Positions 9,963 to 19,833 are shown, numbered from the stretch's first letter. The stretch: 38,897 nt of DNA from Pezizomycotina sp. ARF18 (GCA_002224055.1 AZLU01000135.1:1-38897), one strand, 5' to 3'. The notes: generated from the sequence alone by a model not told the origin. Made by a program: numbers and translations.

Positions 9963-10737
9963 ATGACAACTCCGGCGAGAAGGCTTCGCCGGCAGAGGCA
10001 CTGCTGCAGATGCTCACCCAAAAATCTTCACGCGTCAGCCTCCTCTCCGTTCCGCCAGAAATTCTTCACAAGATCTTGATAGATCTCGACTATGCTACTC
10101 TCAAAGTCTCTCTTCCACTCGTATGCCGCTACCTTCACGACATCTTCAAAGATTTTCAGAACATTAACAACCTGGATACGAAACGCCTGCTCTTCAAAGA
10201 GGATATCTCAAGTACTTTTCTCCAGTATATCGCATCTGCGAAGTCATGAGCAAAAAAACCGGAAGGTCGACCCGCGAGCTTTTCTTCGACGCGCCGATTT
10301 TCAAATACCACCCCTGCCTCGAGCTAATCCGAGTACACGGAATCGCACCCCCCACGTCTCCAGGAAGCTACCATTGGGCATTGACAACATCGGTTTCGAA
10401 TCCAACCGCGGCGGGGTTTACTCCTATTGCATTATCTCCTGTGGCGTATAAGAACGCCATCTCCCCGGCCTGCGATGTCCTCCGCGTCATTTTAAAATTA
10501 GCTACGGAGAGTAACATCTTGGTAGATATCTACATCAGGGGAATAAGGAAACCCGTAAGCGTTTTGCAGCTCCTGGCGGAACTGGACCATCGAATGAGCG
10601 ACTGGCGGGATGTGACTAAGGCCATTCGACCCCGCTGTAAACCCTTGATGGCATCAAAGTGCAGCTGCTATACGTGGTCAATACCGCTACTACCGGTGGT
10701 AAGAGCACGCGGAGGTGGGCGGCTAGGATGGAGATGA
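9963..10737 (+). pseudogene. F-box family copy D, several frameshifts
   Basis: ATG 9963 starts MTTPAR; after one indel the frame reads ASPAEALLQMLTQKSSRV, then LLSVPPEILHKILIDLDY and LPLVCRYLHDIFKDFQ, a full F-box, and RLLFKEDISSTFLQYI. It ends with TGA at 10247-10249, which overlaps the ATG of the next frame by four bases. That frame holds FKYHPCLELIRV, GFTPIALSPVAYKNAISPAC, LRVILKL and RKPVSVLQLLAELDHRMSDW. A third frame between them encodes LPLGIDNIGFESNRGG, with the shift at GGGG near 10415. All family blocks except a long tail are present. An in-frame ATG at 10010 is an alternative start. Closest to copy E. Confidence 0.65.
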
Positions 10738-11710
10738 GGGTTTTATCGGCAAATTTTGCATAATATCAAACTAGTTAGAGGAATGGTATAGTACCTAGTA
10801 AAGGAGCTATAGGAATTTTTAAGTAGTACGCTTAAATGCTAGAGACTAAACAGGGTAATAATAGGGATAATAGGAGTAAATAAAAAGCGGTATTATCAAC
10901 AAATTGGCATTTTTAATTTTTTAAGATATCCTTCAGAATAACCTGACATCTTCTATGGTAGAACATTCAACATATAGGTATCGGTGAAAAACCTGGGAAG
11001 TTCTGCAGTTCCCACAACATGGCGAAGGACGAATGACATGCACCGCTTCAGAAGGTCTGCATATATTATATAATATTGGTATTGTCCATTGTTCTTCTTG
11101 CTGCTCTTCTTCGTCTTCTTCTTGGATAGATAGACAATCGAGATATTAGTTACTACATTGTCTGCCGACCTCAAGTCCCAGAGAATATCTTCCTCTTGGT
11201 CCTTCATTCGTTTGCGATATCGCTGTGATAGCGTTTAAAGACTGGGCACTTAATGTTTAACAGCTTTGACGTTACAGAGGGGCCAGGAGCGCGATAATGG
11301 TATACATTATACCGCGTTTATCGTTTACCGCGGCTGATTCGCTCCTCATAAAATTTTATCAAAAAAAATTGAAATAAATAAAAGCATTTATTTATTTATC
11401 CCTTTACTCATGACGAGATAATCACAATCAAACAACTTACACGAGCAAATCCGTCACAATATCTCTATACAAGCTACTATACGGGGAAGCGTTGACTATT
11501 CCAAGCATTATTTCATAACTTGATTGTTCAAATTGACACCAAACGGTAAGTACACCATTTGAGAGCTTTTTTTAAACCTTTTCAAACGTCCAAACGTTGA
11601 CCCCACACCAAACGTCAAAAGAATTCTCAACATCAGGCGATTCCGCGAGAAATCGCCATTATACTTTATAGAGTCCTAGTCTGATAGAATCTCCGGCAAG
11701 ACGGGTCCAC
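10738..11710. other. AT-rich spacer, no clear gene
   Basis: No recognised gene. An 84-codon frame at 10953-11207 (-) begins MKDQEEDILWDLRSADN and has a Lys-rich middle; it shows no family signature. Confidence 0.4.
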
Positions 11711-12031
11711 ATGAAGCCCTCAGAGTCGCCGCTGCAGATACTTACTCAAACGCCTTCTCGCGTTAACTTCCACTCCACAGAGGTCCTTCACACAATCTTC
11801 ATGGACCTTGACTACATAACCATCAAAATCTCTCTCCCATTAGTATGCCGACGCCTTCACGACGTCGTCAAGGACTTTCAAGGTCGTCAAACGCCTGTAA
11901 TCAAAAGCCTCATGTTCAAAGATGACAACCCGGTAGTTTCCCAGTATACACAGTACGAGAAACACGAAACCAACCAATGGGAAACCTACGCGCCGGCTCG
12001 TCGTCGAGTCATCAGACAGAACTACCCATAA
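11711..12031 (+). pseudogene. F-box family copy E, truncated after the F-box
   Basis: ATG 11711 opens MKPSESPLQILTQTPSRV, then STEVLHTIFMDLDY and LPLVCRRLHDVVKDFQ, a complete F-box at about residues 20-58, then SLMFKDDNPVVSQYTQY, the LLFKED block. The frame ends at 12031 after RQNYP. Nothing resembling the HPCL, NATSPA or VTV blocks follows; a MITE begins 116 bp downstream and unrelated AT-rich DNA lies beyond it. The copy is 106 residues long against about 260 for the family. Its N-terminus (LTQ--SRV) matches copy D, so a tandem duplication with 3' loss is likely. It is the only copy whose F-box is uninterrupted from ATG in one frame, and a short adaptor-like protein cannot be excluded. Confidence 0.6.
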
Positions 12032-12147
12032 ATATACAGAGACGGGAAAGGAGAGAGGAAAGGGGAAATGCCATAGATATATTATAATATACTTCTTTAA
12101 TATCCTTCCGCCTCCCTGATATATATAGACTACTATATAGGTTTATA

Positions 12148-12513
12148 CAGTCAGTTGACATAATTGTTGGGACACTTACCTAAAACGGCAATTTCTTCAA
12201 GTTCTACAATATCTTAAATCATCGATAACTCACTCAATTATTATCCGATTTTTATAAAATTGAAAATTTACGTTATTATATATATAATAATAACATATTA
12301 AAATTTTATAAATTTTATCAAGTATTAAATTTATATTATTTTTTAAAATTTTATATGTATTAGTTTACGATATATTATAACATATTTAAGTTTTAGCCAA
12401 TTTTATTCAGTCGTTGTTGCGTTATTATTGATTGAAAAAGTGCAAAAATCATACTTTTGTATGGGAAAACTGCCGTTTTAGGAAAGTGTCCCAACAATTA
12501 TGTCAACTGACTG
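12148..12513. mobile_element. MITE, 366 bp, Tc1/mariner type
   Basis: A TA (possibly TATA) duplication flanks 43-bp terminal inverted repeats (12148-12190 and 12471-12513) that differ at one base. They begin CAGTCAGTTGACAT and contain the core ATAATTGTTGGGACAC. The interior is very AT-rich and has no coding capacity. The element is therefore non-autonomous. The terminal core and its distance from the end match the Tc1/mariner relic at 8526-9097, so the two families are related and could have used the same or related transposases. The near-perfect repeats suggest a fairly recent insertion. Confidence 0.9.
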
Positions 12514-12970
12514 TATATCTCCGGAAGCTCCACAGTTCAGATTTAGAGATTTCACCATCCTTACGATCACGAATAAGAATAATTAGTGGTATAACTTCTG
12601 TGTACTATTATTCGTTACTATTAATATGGCTAAGGGACCTTATAGAATTAACTCTATAGTATACCTGTTATTATTGCCAGCGCTTGTATGAGACTCTACT
12701 TGGAAATAGAGCGCCATTAATGCCCTAAGAGTAACTATAGCATAATACCGAAATAATAAAATCAAAATCGGTAGTAAGAGTAAGCATATGTAAGAGCCGC
12801 TCCTCTTGGAAAAATAATTAAACAAATTAATAAATCAGTCAATTAATCAATAAAAACTCTTAGAGTTAAATACCTTCTAGCTCAGAAAATTCCCAACCAC
12901 GGTTTACCGTATCAGACATTAACATCTCCGATCCTTCAGCTCAGTAAAGGAACTCTCTACAACATCACCC
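12514..12970. other. no recognised gene
   Basis: AT-rich spacer between the MITE and copy F. Confidence 0.5.
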
Positions 12971-13738
12971 ATGGACGTTGTCAAAAGGATTATGAAGCCC
13001 CAAGACCACTCGCAGGCCGACCTGATCGCTCACGAATGTCAGGCACAGGCGGCTGCTATGCTGGCGCTGCCGAGAGAAGTCCTCCGGGAGATCTTCTTAA
13101 TCTAGACTACTATAGCTTCAAGCTCTCCGTTCCCCTCACGTGTAGATATTTCCGAGGCACCATAAAGATTATTTCGGAGGAGGATTGGAACTCTAGAGAT
13201 CAGGAAATACTCCGGAAAGAAAATATCGCCTCGCTGATCTCACTCTATACCATTCGCAAAATGATCAACGGCGCCACCGGTAAAGACAGCCGCAGGGCCG
13301 TTCATGAACCCGGTGTTCGAAGTTCATCCTTGGCTCCGCTCCATCCGCGTCCGTACTACTGGCCAATATGCGCTCCACATATCGTGAACTTCGGTTTCCT
13401 TCAAGCACTGGTTCTTTCATCCCGCTTTCAGAATCGCCTATCGCCCTCGAAAACGCATTCTCTCCATTTTGCGACTACACGTATGTCCGCATTACACCAG
13501 GCTGCGAAACCGATGAAATTTGCGTGTTCGTGATAAGAGGGAGACCAAGAAGCCTGTTTCAAGAATCACAACAGGAGACTTTTCGCTGTGGCAACCGAGC
13601 TTGGCTATTAAATGCGCTCTAGTAACGACATATATTACACGCCTTTTTTTTAAAAGAGGCGAAAGGGCTTTCGTTTCAATCAAGACGGAGAAGGACGTGT
13701 CAAGGAGCTCGTTCGTAAGGGGTCGGTCTTCAGCGTAA
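12971..13738 (+). pseudogene. F-box family copy F, full length with at least four frameshifts
   Basis: ATG 12971 opens a leader with MKPQDHSQADL, then MLALPREVLREIF and a shift; the next frame gives LNLDYYSFKLSVPLTCRYFR and ILRKENIASLISLYTIRKM. A third piece reads FMNPVFEVHPWLRSIRV. A fourth holds FPSSTGSFIPLSESPIALEN and AFSPFCDYTYVRI. The last frame begins RDKRETKKPVSRITTGDF and runs to TAA at 13738. The blocks occur in family order and at normal spacing, so the whole gene is here but cannot be translated as written. Confidence 0.65.
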
Positions 13739-15014
13739 GGGAAATAAGGTGGGCGGTAAACCTTAAGCTGGAGACATCATCGGTTTGCACGGCCTTGGGC
13801 ATTCCCAGACGTTGAGACTACTCAGGAATTAATTCGCAATACGAAATAAGAGAGGGCCGTTACGCCGCAGAACTTGTCTATGGTATATCTTCCAAGTGAA
13901 TCAAATGAGACAATTGTCTGAATAAAATTTATTCTTTATTATACGAGCGTCCCAAAATTTTTCTATATCTTTAACCAATCAACATACGAGTAAGCCATGA
14001 TCCATCAAGATATTCTGCTACAGCCTCTGTATAGAATAAGGCTTGTTCTGGTTCAATAATTTTTCATTGCAAAGAATCCGGACCTCTATGTATCAAGACA
14101 GACTTATTTGGCACAGCGTCTATACGGAGTATCGCACTTGAAATTTATCACTATAAAGGCAGAAGCATGGAGCATGAACTATCAGCTCCCAGGTTCGACG
14201 TGAAGCTAGGTTTAGTAGGACTGGTTAAAGGCTCGATGATATATTATCGTATTGTTCAGCCGATCAAATCTCACAATCATGTCATCCCAAAGTATACCAT
14301 TAATCTAATCAATAGCCTTGCTTACAGCTTGTCCAGGAGCAAAATCGCCCCGGTATCTCCTGGAAGTTTTCTTACCAGTTGTGGTTTCAAATGTGCTTGA
14401 GCTGAAGTAAGCTCGACGTCGTAAATGTAGCTGTGTCCTATTATGGACTTCCATTAGACATCCGATACCTGCCATTTTAATATGATTTCTGCCGAGGAGA
14501 TTCCTCTTTCGCTTTGATAAAAAAAAATCCCTCTCATTCAAATCCGGCCCCTAGATCGCATAAATCGATATCCCCCCGCAATATCTCTGAATATTCCTTC
14601 TAGAATGTTACTGGGAATCATCAGATCAGGCACACACGGTAAGGCTGAGAGTATCGATACGATAAGACAACGTCAACCTGTGTCTTGGATGGATCCTTGC
14701 GACGTGGCGGGGCATTGCATTCTCAACGGTTATCGTAACAATGGACACCTGAGATTCATCTTAGATATCATATCACTTCATGCGCACCGGAGGAACATGA
14801 GTGAATTTTTTCCCCGCCGCCGTGCGCAGTTATATGATTCTCAGCTCGAGGATGTTGATTCCGGGTGGATAACTGCAGGCACATAAATAGCCCGCCGATT
14901 TACGTCGATTTACATTCCATCAAGTTGCTAAATAACAAAAACAATATCAGGAACCACCACGAAAATATCAACCACCCTCATACCGAAACATACACTACAC
15001 GATAGCTTCGAAAA
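13739..15014. other. spacer with two unassigned open frames
   Basis: ATG frames at 14167-14400 (+, 77 codons) and 14605-14886 (+, 93 codons) show no signal peptide, repeat or known motif. The second is moderately GC-rich with a start preceded by 'tagA'; it could be a small gene, but I have no evidence for it beyond length. Confidence 0.35.
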
Positions 15015-15347
15015 ATGCAGCTCACCGCTATCCTCCTCTCTCTCGCAGCTATCGCGGCCGCCATGCCAGCCCCAGAACCGAAAACGGTCGCCGTGGGCGT
15101 AACCCTCAACGAACGCGCTGTGCTCTCGGCGAGAACGATCCACTGCGCCAATCCAAACAAGAAAGAGCCCGTGGCTCACGGGAAACGCTGCGACCCGTCG
15201 CGCTCTAGAGGAATCAGAAGCGCTCATAATTGCGAGCAGAAGGCCGGCGGAAAGGCGTACCTGTGTCTTCAGGTGGACCTGGACATGTTACGAGAAGATC
15301 AAGCAGGCCTCGAAATTGAAGTTGGAGAGCGGGAGTGCTTCATCTAG
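15015..15347 (+). CDS. small secreted cysteine-containing protein
   Basis: 110 residues. The start (GAAAAATGC) has A at -3, and the next residues form a typical signal peptide: MQLTAILLSLAAIAAA, cut before about residue 17-20 (MPAPEP). The mature part is basic in the middle and has five cysteines, at 44, 59, 73, 84 and 108, two near the ends of short blocks (TIHCANP, GKRCDPSRSR, HNCEQ, YLCLQVD, ERECFI). It has no transmembrane segment and no known enzyme motif. The profile is that of fungal small secreted proteins, among them candidate effectors; the function is not known. The frame is unbroken. Poly(A)-type signals lie about 170 bp downstream. Confidence 0.7.
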   Translation: MQLTAILLSLAAIAAAMPAPEPKTVAVGVTLNERAVLSARTIHCANPNKKEPVAHGKRCDPSRSRGIRSAHNCEQKAGGKAYLCLQVDLDMLREDQAGLEIEVGERECFI

Positions 15348-15994
15348 GCGCTAGCGACGACGACGATGGTGGAAGATTGACAGGTTGATGCTATTAGTGA
15401 AAGAAAGCTCTTTGAAAGATTTTTTGTTTGAGCGTTAGAATGTTTTGGATTTTGCTTATAGACGTTGTTATTATAGCTCGTTCAAGACAATGAATCAATC
15501 TATAAACCCCAAAAATAAAAAATAAAAACACATCAGTCTCGTGATTTATAGTAATGTTCCGCTTGTGTATAGGCGTGAAGATATACGATCTGTAACCGTA
15601 CCTCTATCTCGGGATGCTATTTTCGTTGAGCATAAGGCTGAGTAAATCGATAAAAGCATGATGAGAGTTGGGTAGCAACACGTTCATGCAGACATTGAGG
15701 GGGGAACTCGGAATCAGCGGTCGCTCTCACGAGTGAACTCTTGTCGCGCGCTTATATAGCGAATACCTGGACTGCCTGGCTGTGCCATAAGTTCTAGTTC
15801 TAGCATAGAAGCGGTTTGTAATCATATTCAATAATATATATATATTATATATATATATCGCCCAACGGAAACGGTATTTCACCAAAGCACTCTCCACCTT
15901 TACATGTAGCGTCACACGAGCACACCTCACCTACACGTACGATTACTATTTTCTACTCTACGTTTCCATAGGAAACAACTCGGCCTATTTGGAT
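15348..15994. other. spacer; 3' region of the secreted-protein gene and a TA repeat
   Basis: Contains the A-rich 3' region of the preceding gene and an (AT)n tract at 15833-15858. No gene is seen. Confidence 0.5.
15514..15526 (+). terminator. possible polyadenylation signals
   Basis: Two AATAAA hexamers (15514-15519 and 15521-15526) lie 170 bp after the stop of the small secreted protein. They are placed as expected for a 3' end, but AATAAA is frequent in this AT-rich DNA. Confidence 0.35.
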
Positions 15995-16341
15995 ATGCGA
16001 CTCGCCATCATAATTCACTTCCTGAACTTCCTCACGGCGGCAATTCTCGCCACCGTCCCCGTCGCAGACCAGAACCCCGCGCGGTCGGCTTTCGCTAAAA
16101 CCCGGACTCCAGGCTTGTCCCTAGGGTAACGGCCGGGGAAGAAGCAAGGGTAAAACGAAGGCAAAAAAAAAAAAAAAAAAAAAAAAATAAGAACGTGAGT
16201 GAGGATAAGGGTGGTGAGAAGAAGGGACGCGGCAAAGTGCGCATCGACGGCAACGGAGATGGTGACGGCAAGCCCGGCCAGGGACAGGGCGGGAATAAAA
16301 GGAAGGCAAGAGCAAAACAACTCGTTGTGCCAACCCACTAA
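15995..16341 (+). CDS. secreted Gly/Lys-rich basic protein, frame broken at a poly-A tract
   Basis: ATG 15995 opens a signal peptide (MRLAIIIHFLNFLTAAILA), cut near residue 20-24, then VADQNPARSAF and a TAA at 16127-16129. The overlapping frame from 16125 continues GNGRGRSKGKTKA and enters a run of 25 A (16163-16187) read as poly-lysine. After one more shift the next frame gives NKNVSEDKGGEKKGRGK, then DGNGDGDGKPGQGQGG and a basic end at TAA 16339-16341. Composition is continuous across both breaks, so one gene of about 115 residues is likely. The second break disappears with one more, or two fewer, A in the run. Low-complexity secreted basic proteins are known in fungi but this one matches no family I know. 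Confidence 0.55.
16163..16187 (+). repeat. A25 homopolymer inside a coding frame
   Basis: A perfect 25-nt A run coding lysines in the secreted protein above. A change of length would switch the downstream frame. Confidence 0.9.
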
Positions 16342-16887
16342 GTAAGGAGCCTAGAGCCTAGAGTACGGTGAAAATTGCTACCCAGACAGGTCCCAGTGGC
16401 GCAAAAGCGCTCATGAGAAGCAAGATGGCCGAAAGGCCTACCTCGGCCTTCAGGGTGGTATATGGAAAGCTTCAAAATCCAAGAGGCATTCAATCACACT
16501 TGGGAATGGAGAGGAGCTATCTGTACCATGATGCGGAAATTCAGGATCCCGTTCTTTTCTCGCTTCGCATCGTCCATGGTGCAATATAGATTCAAAGATA
16601 GATTAGTAGCGATTCTGCGCTCTCCCTTCTAAACATATATTCTTCTTGCAGCATTTAGCTGTTCTAAGCGTATCCGTCTCGATATATCAAAAAAATACGG
16701 ATGGATGTGGTCTGGGACTGAGCCTCAGCCTTTTCCCCCCTTAAAAAAGGACACAACTCTCCATTCCCCCGCCCGCGAACTCATTTATCAGAACTACTAC
16801 ATGTTTTCAAAAATCCGTAAAAGAATCTTCACGCCAGCGCCGGCCATCGCCTGACGTTCTCGTCAGACGCTGTCCCGAATAATCGAC
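16342..16887. other. no recognised gene
   Basis: Spacer. The open frame at 16368-16589 (+) has no signature. Confidence 0.45.
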
Positions 16888-17312
16888 ATGCTCACAACGC
16901 TACAACTGAGATCCTTCTCGAGATCTTCGACTACCTCGACCCTATAACCTCCGTCTAGCAATATCCCTCGTCTGCCGTCGCTTCCGCTCTATCCTGACAA
17001 AGCACCACTGCCGCCCGGGTTATACACGGCAACCTTCGTCTCAACCGCACGAGCGCTCTGCGTGATGCATCCGATCTTCAGCCCCTTCACGTCCGAGAAA
17101 GCCATCAGCGGAGTGTTACACAATAAACGACATCCTCTTCAACGAAAACCCCCTGACACCACAGTTTTCGCCTCCGATAACGCGACGCGTCCGCCAATGT
17201 GGGCTTTTCTACGTCAACACAATCCTCGGATCCCCGCCCTGTGGCTATTAAAGTCTCGTCGCCCGAGAATGACGGAGGTCCCTGTACGGTACTCCAGATC
17301 GCAAGGAGGATA
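16888..17312 (+). pseudogene. F-box family copy G1, decayed
   Basis: ATG 16888 starts MLTTL; one base is missing at the Pro codon (CTA-CA-ACT), after which TEILLEIFDYLD follows. After another shift NLRLAISLVCRRFRSIL completes the F-box. The middle is unreadable. Near 17200-17310 one frame shows NVGFSTSTQSSDPRPVA, VSSPENDGGPC and LQIARRIVV, which matches the GF..PVA..SP block with substitutions. The VTV helix is not seen. The missing base in the LP-TE codon is also found in copies Q and R. Confidence 0.55.
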
Positions 17313-17736
17313 GTCGTTCCCTGAATACGTATCGAAATCGGTGGCTTACGATGATGAGGGACAAGCGACGAAACGTTCAACGATGTTAGGGTGCGATCGG
17401 GCATTTCGGCGTCGAGATGGCTAACCATGGAGCGCGGCGGAATATTGTACAGTCGATTTATTCCGCTGGTATCCGCCCGAAGGGGTGGCGCGCTTCGGTA
17501 ACGTGCGAGACTGCTAAGAGCGGGGTTACAGCGACTTTTTGGTAAAAATTACAGTTGTCCATGACCAACTCCTTAGCCAAAACGCAAAATACTCGAGGCG
17601 GGTTTTTTTAATAAGAACGCGACGATAAACACGCGTAAGACCGGGGACACACCTAAGCGGATGCCTGAACAAGAGTACGTACCTAATCGTAAAGTGCAAA
17701 CGTTACGACAGTCCCATTCGAGGGACGAGTGAACCA
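17313..17736. other. no recognised gene
   Basis: Spacer between the convergent copies G1 (+) and G2 (-). It may hold unreadable 3' ends of both. Confidence 0.45.
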
Positions 17737-18024
17737 CTAAATATAGGATACAGGGTGTTTTTCCGGATGCTCGCGCACGAGGGCCGAATAGCCTCCTCTG
17801 AATTGTACATCATTTCTATAATCTCTGAAGCGGCGGCAGGTAGCCTTAGGCGCAAGTTGAGGTCGAAAATATGAAAGGTTAGCATTAGAGAAGATCTCGA
17901 AGAGGACTTCAATTAGGAGCGAATCCAGTTCTATCTTCTTCGTTAACTCCGATATGTACACTTTCAATGAAAAGTAGTTCGGTTTGTATAGAATCCGACG
18001 TATTATACAGAAAATATACTCCAT
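17737..18024 (-). pseudogene. F-box family copy G2, N-terminal fragment
   Basis: One frame reads IELDSLLIEVLFEIF, LSYFRPQLAPKATCRRFRD and ALVREHPEKHPVSYI before its stop. The EIF, SYF and TCRRFR landmarks place an F-box, but the middle is altered (RPQLAPKA for LKLSV-L). No start codon of its own is evident; the frame opens inside unrelated residues at 18024. The C-terminal blocks are absent. It lies directly downstream of copy H on the same strand, last in a row of four minus-strand copies. Confidence 0.5.
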
Positions 18025-18086
18025 CGATTATCATAAAAAGACGTTGAAATCCTCGATGGCCAAAAAAAGACAATCCATCTGAAGAC

Positions 18087-18658
18087 TCAGAGCTGGACCC
18101 TTGTAAGGTCGAGCAAGACATCTGCGACGGTAACGGCCTTTCCCATCTGTACGACTTAATTATCCTCCGAAATTCCCGTACGCAACCTACAGTGGTGCTG
18201 CTCCTGGGCAACGGCGTTTTCGTCTGCTACGGTGAGAATGATATTTGAACCTCACCACGCTACCTAGAGACCACGAACAACAAAGCCACATTTGTTGGGC
18301 CTTCAGCGATTTAATTATCCGCAGGATTGACAAGTGGGAATTTACCATCAATTCCCGAAGTCCTACAACATCATTCCCTCGTTGTCACGCGAGATAGGCG
18401 AGATCGATTAACGGATCTCTCCTAGTCGCACCCTGAGGCTTGTGCATGGGCCCCTCTGAAGAGATTCCTCTGTAGCATCAGTTCGTCGTCTACTATAAGA
18501 TTTGAAGTGGCGGCATGTGAGCCTGACGCGCGACTTGAGGTCGAAGTACGACAGCTGGACGTCGAGAAATATCTCAACGAGGACTCACCGGGGAGCGAGC
18601 TCATTTCTCCGTCTTGATTACTGACATATTTATTTAGCTTTAGTGAATGGAGTTTCAT
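18087..18658 (-). pseudogene. F-box family copy H, frameshifted, all main blocks
   Basis: ATG 18658 gives a leader (MKLHSLKLNKYVSNQDGE), then MSSLPGE. One base is missing in the next codon; the restored frame is VLVEIFLDVQLSYFDLKSRV and LTCRHFKSYSRRR. The middle is poor. Around 18240-18090 another frame reads TVADENAVAQEQHHC, a stop, then MGKAVTVADVLLDLTRVQL and TGA at 18087-18089. DENAV and AVTVADV are the family ENATSP and VTV-DV blocks; the SPA of the first has changed. Its leader and start codon lie inside the first unit of the tandem repeat at 18576-18943, so a second copy of the same start exists just upstream. Confidence 0.6.
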
Positions 18659-18943
18659 TCTGATGATACAACGCGTCAGTGATAGAACGAGAAAAAAAAA
18701 AAAAAAAACGCGGTGTTTCTCGTGAAATGATTAACGGCTAGAAACCCCTCCGCAAAACGAGGACTCACCGGGGAGCGAGCTCATTTCTCCGTCTTGATTA
18801 CTGACATATTTATTTAGCTTTAGTGGAATGGAGTTTCATTTCTTGATGATACAACGCGTCTAGTGATAGCAGACGAGAAAAAAAAAAAAAAAAACGCGGT
18901 GTGTTCTCGTGAAATGATTAACGGCTAGAATCCCCTCCGCAAA
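18576..18943. repeat. tandem duplication, two units of 180 and 188 bp
   Basis: Unit 1 spans 18576-18755 and unit 2 spans 18756-18943. Each contains the 5' end of copy H (start codon and MSSLPGE) and a 17-nt A run. The first 70 bp are identical. After that the units differ by about eight single-base gaps, all missing from unit 1, and one substitution. Confidence 0.9.
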
Positions 18944-19833
18944 TTTCCCAACCAATAAGCTCCATCTAGGCTTCCCCAACCTCCTACCCGTCTGCTCTTG
19001 CGTCACCCTCCGTAAGAATAACAGCGGGTTAGTCAACACGCCGAATTCCGGGGTCCACGTTTTATCGGCCCTTGGCGTGAGTTTTCCTCCCTTCCGAGTC
19101 CAGCAGACGATATTTCTCATATTGATCGAGTCGATAAACCGACGCGGTTGGTCCAGAGCAGAAGCGTCGAAGCAAGTCTTCATACCGCGAAACCCAGCGC
19201 CACGTATCAATCCGCCCTTCAGAGAGGTTATAAACTCGATAACCGTGACAGGCGTACTTTTTCGCCGTGGTTTATAAATTTATCGTGATCAAGTCCTTTG
19301 CCCCATCGCGACCTTGCCTGATTCCTGCGGTTATAAAGCTACAAGCCGGCGAACTAACGTTTTCGTGGGCGACGGAGGACAGCTCTACAGGAGTGAAATA
19401 CCTTCTACCGTTAATGTTGTCGGGTTCGGATTCGAAGCCGAAGCTTCCGATGCCGATCCTGAAGTCCTCGGGCTCAGTCTCTTCCACTAGTGTCCCACAA
19501 ATTCGGATCGCCTGAAGGCACGGGTGAGGTTCGTAAGTCGGCCCCCATCGACAACAATGCTGGCCGTAATCTTTCCTGTAACTGGGTCTTTCGTCTTGCG
19601 GACGATGTACCGCGGGATCGTGTTAGCGGTGTCCTCTTTGAATAGTAGCTGCTTTAGCTTCTTGCCTGTGGACGTTTCCGGAGGGTATTCGCGATTGAGC
19701 GGAAGCGGCGGCATGTGAGCGGTATCCGACGTTTCAAAGAGATGTAGCCGGTGTTGACGAAGATCTCGTGGAGGATTTCCGTTGGAAGAACGGCTAAATT
19801 AGACGTAGGTCGCGGCATCATGATCGTTTTCAT
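18860..19833 (-). pseudogene. F-box family copy I, longest and best ordered copy
   Basis: ATG 19833 opens MKTIMMPRPTSNL, then LPTEILHEIFVNTGYISLKR and IPLTCRRFRSIA, a complete F-box (about residues 16-55). Three one-base shifts split the rest, but every block is present: LKQLLFKEDTANTIPRYIV and ITASIVV (19660-19540); YEPHPCLQAIRICG; FGFESEP, YFTPVELSSVAHENVSSPAC (about 19440-19345); and TPVTVIEFITSLKGG. Then comes a long tail with GFRGMKTCFDASALDQPRR, NIVCWTRKGGKLTPRADKTW and LTNPLLFLRRVT to about 18930, where it enters the duplicated segment. About 300 residues in all, the fullest view of the family. Confidence 0.7.

Noticed and set aside
10246-10249. ATGA stop/start overlap in copy D as a sign of reinitiation
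   Set aside because: Other frameshifts in the same copy (near 9980 and 10415) show that it is simply broken; the overlap is likely chance.
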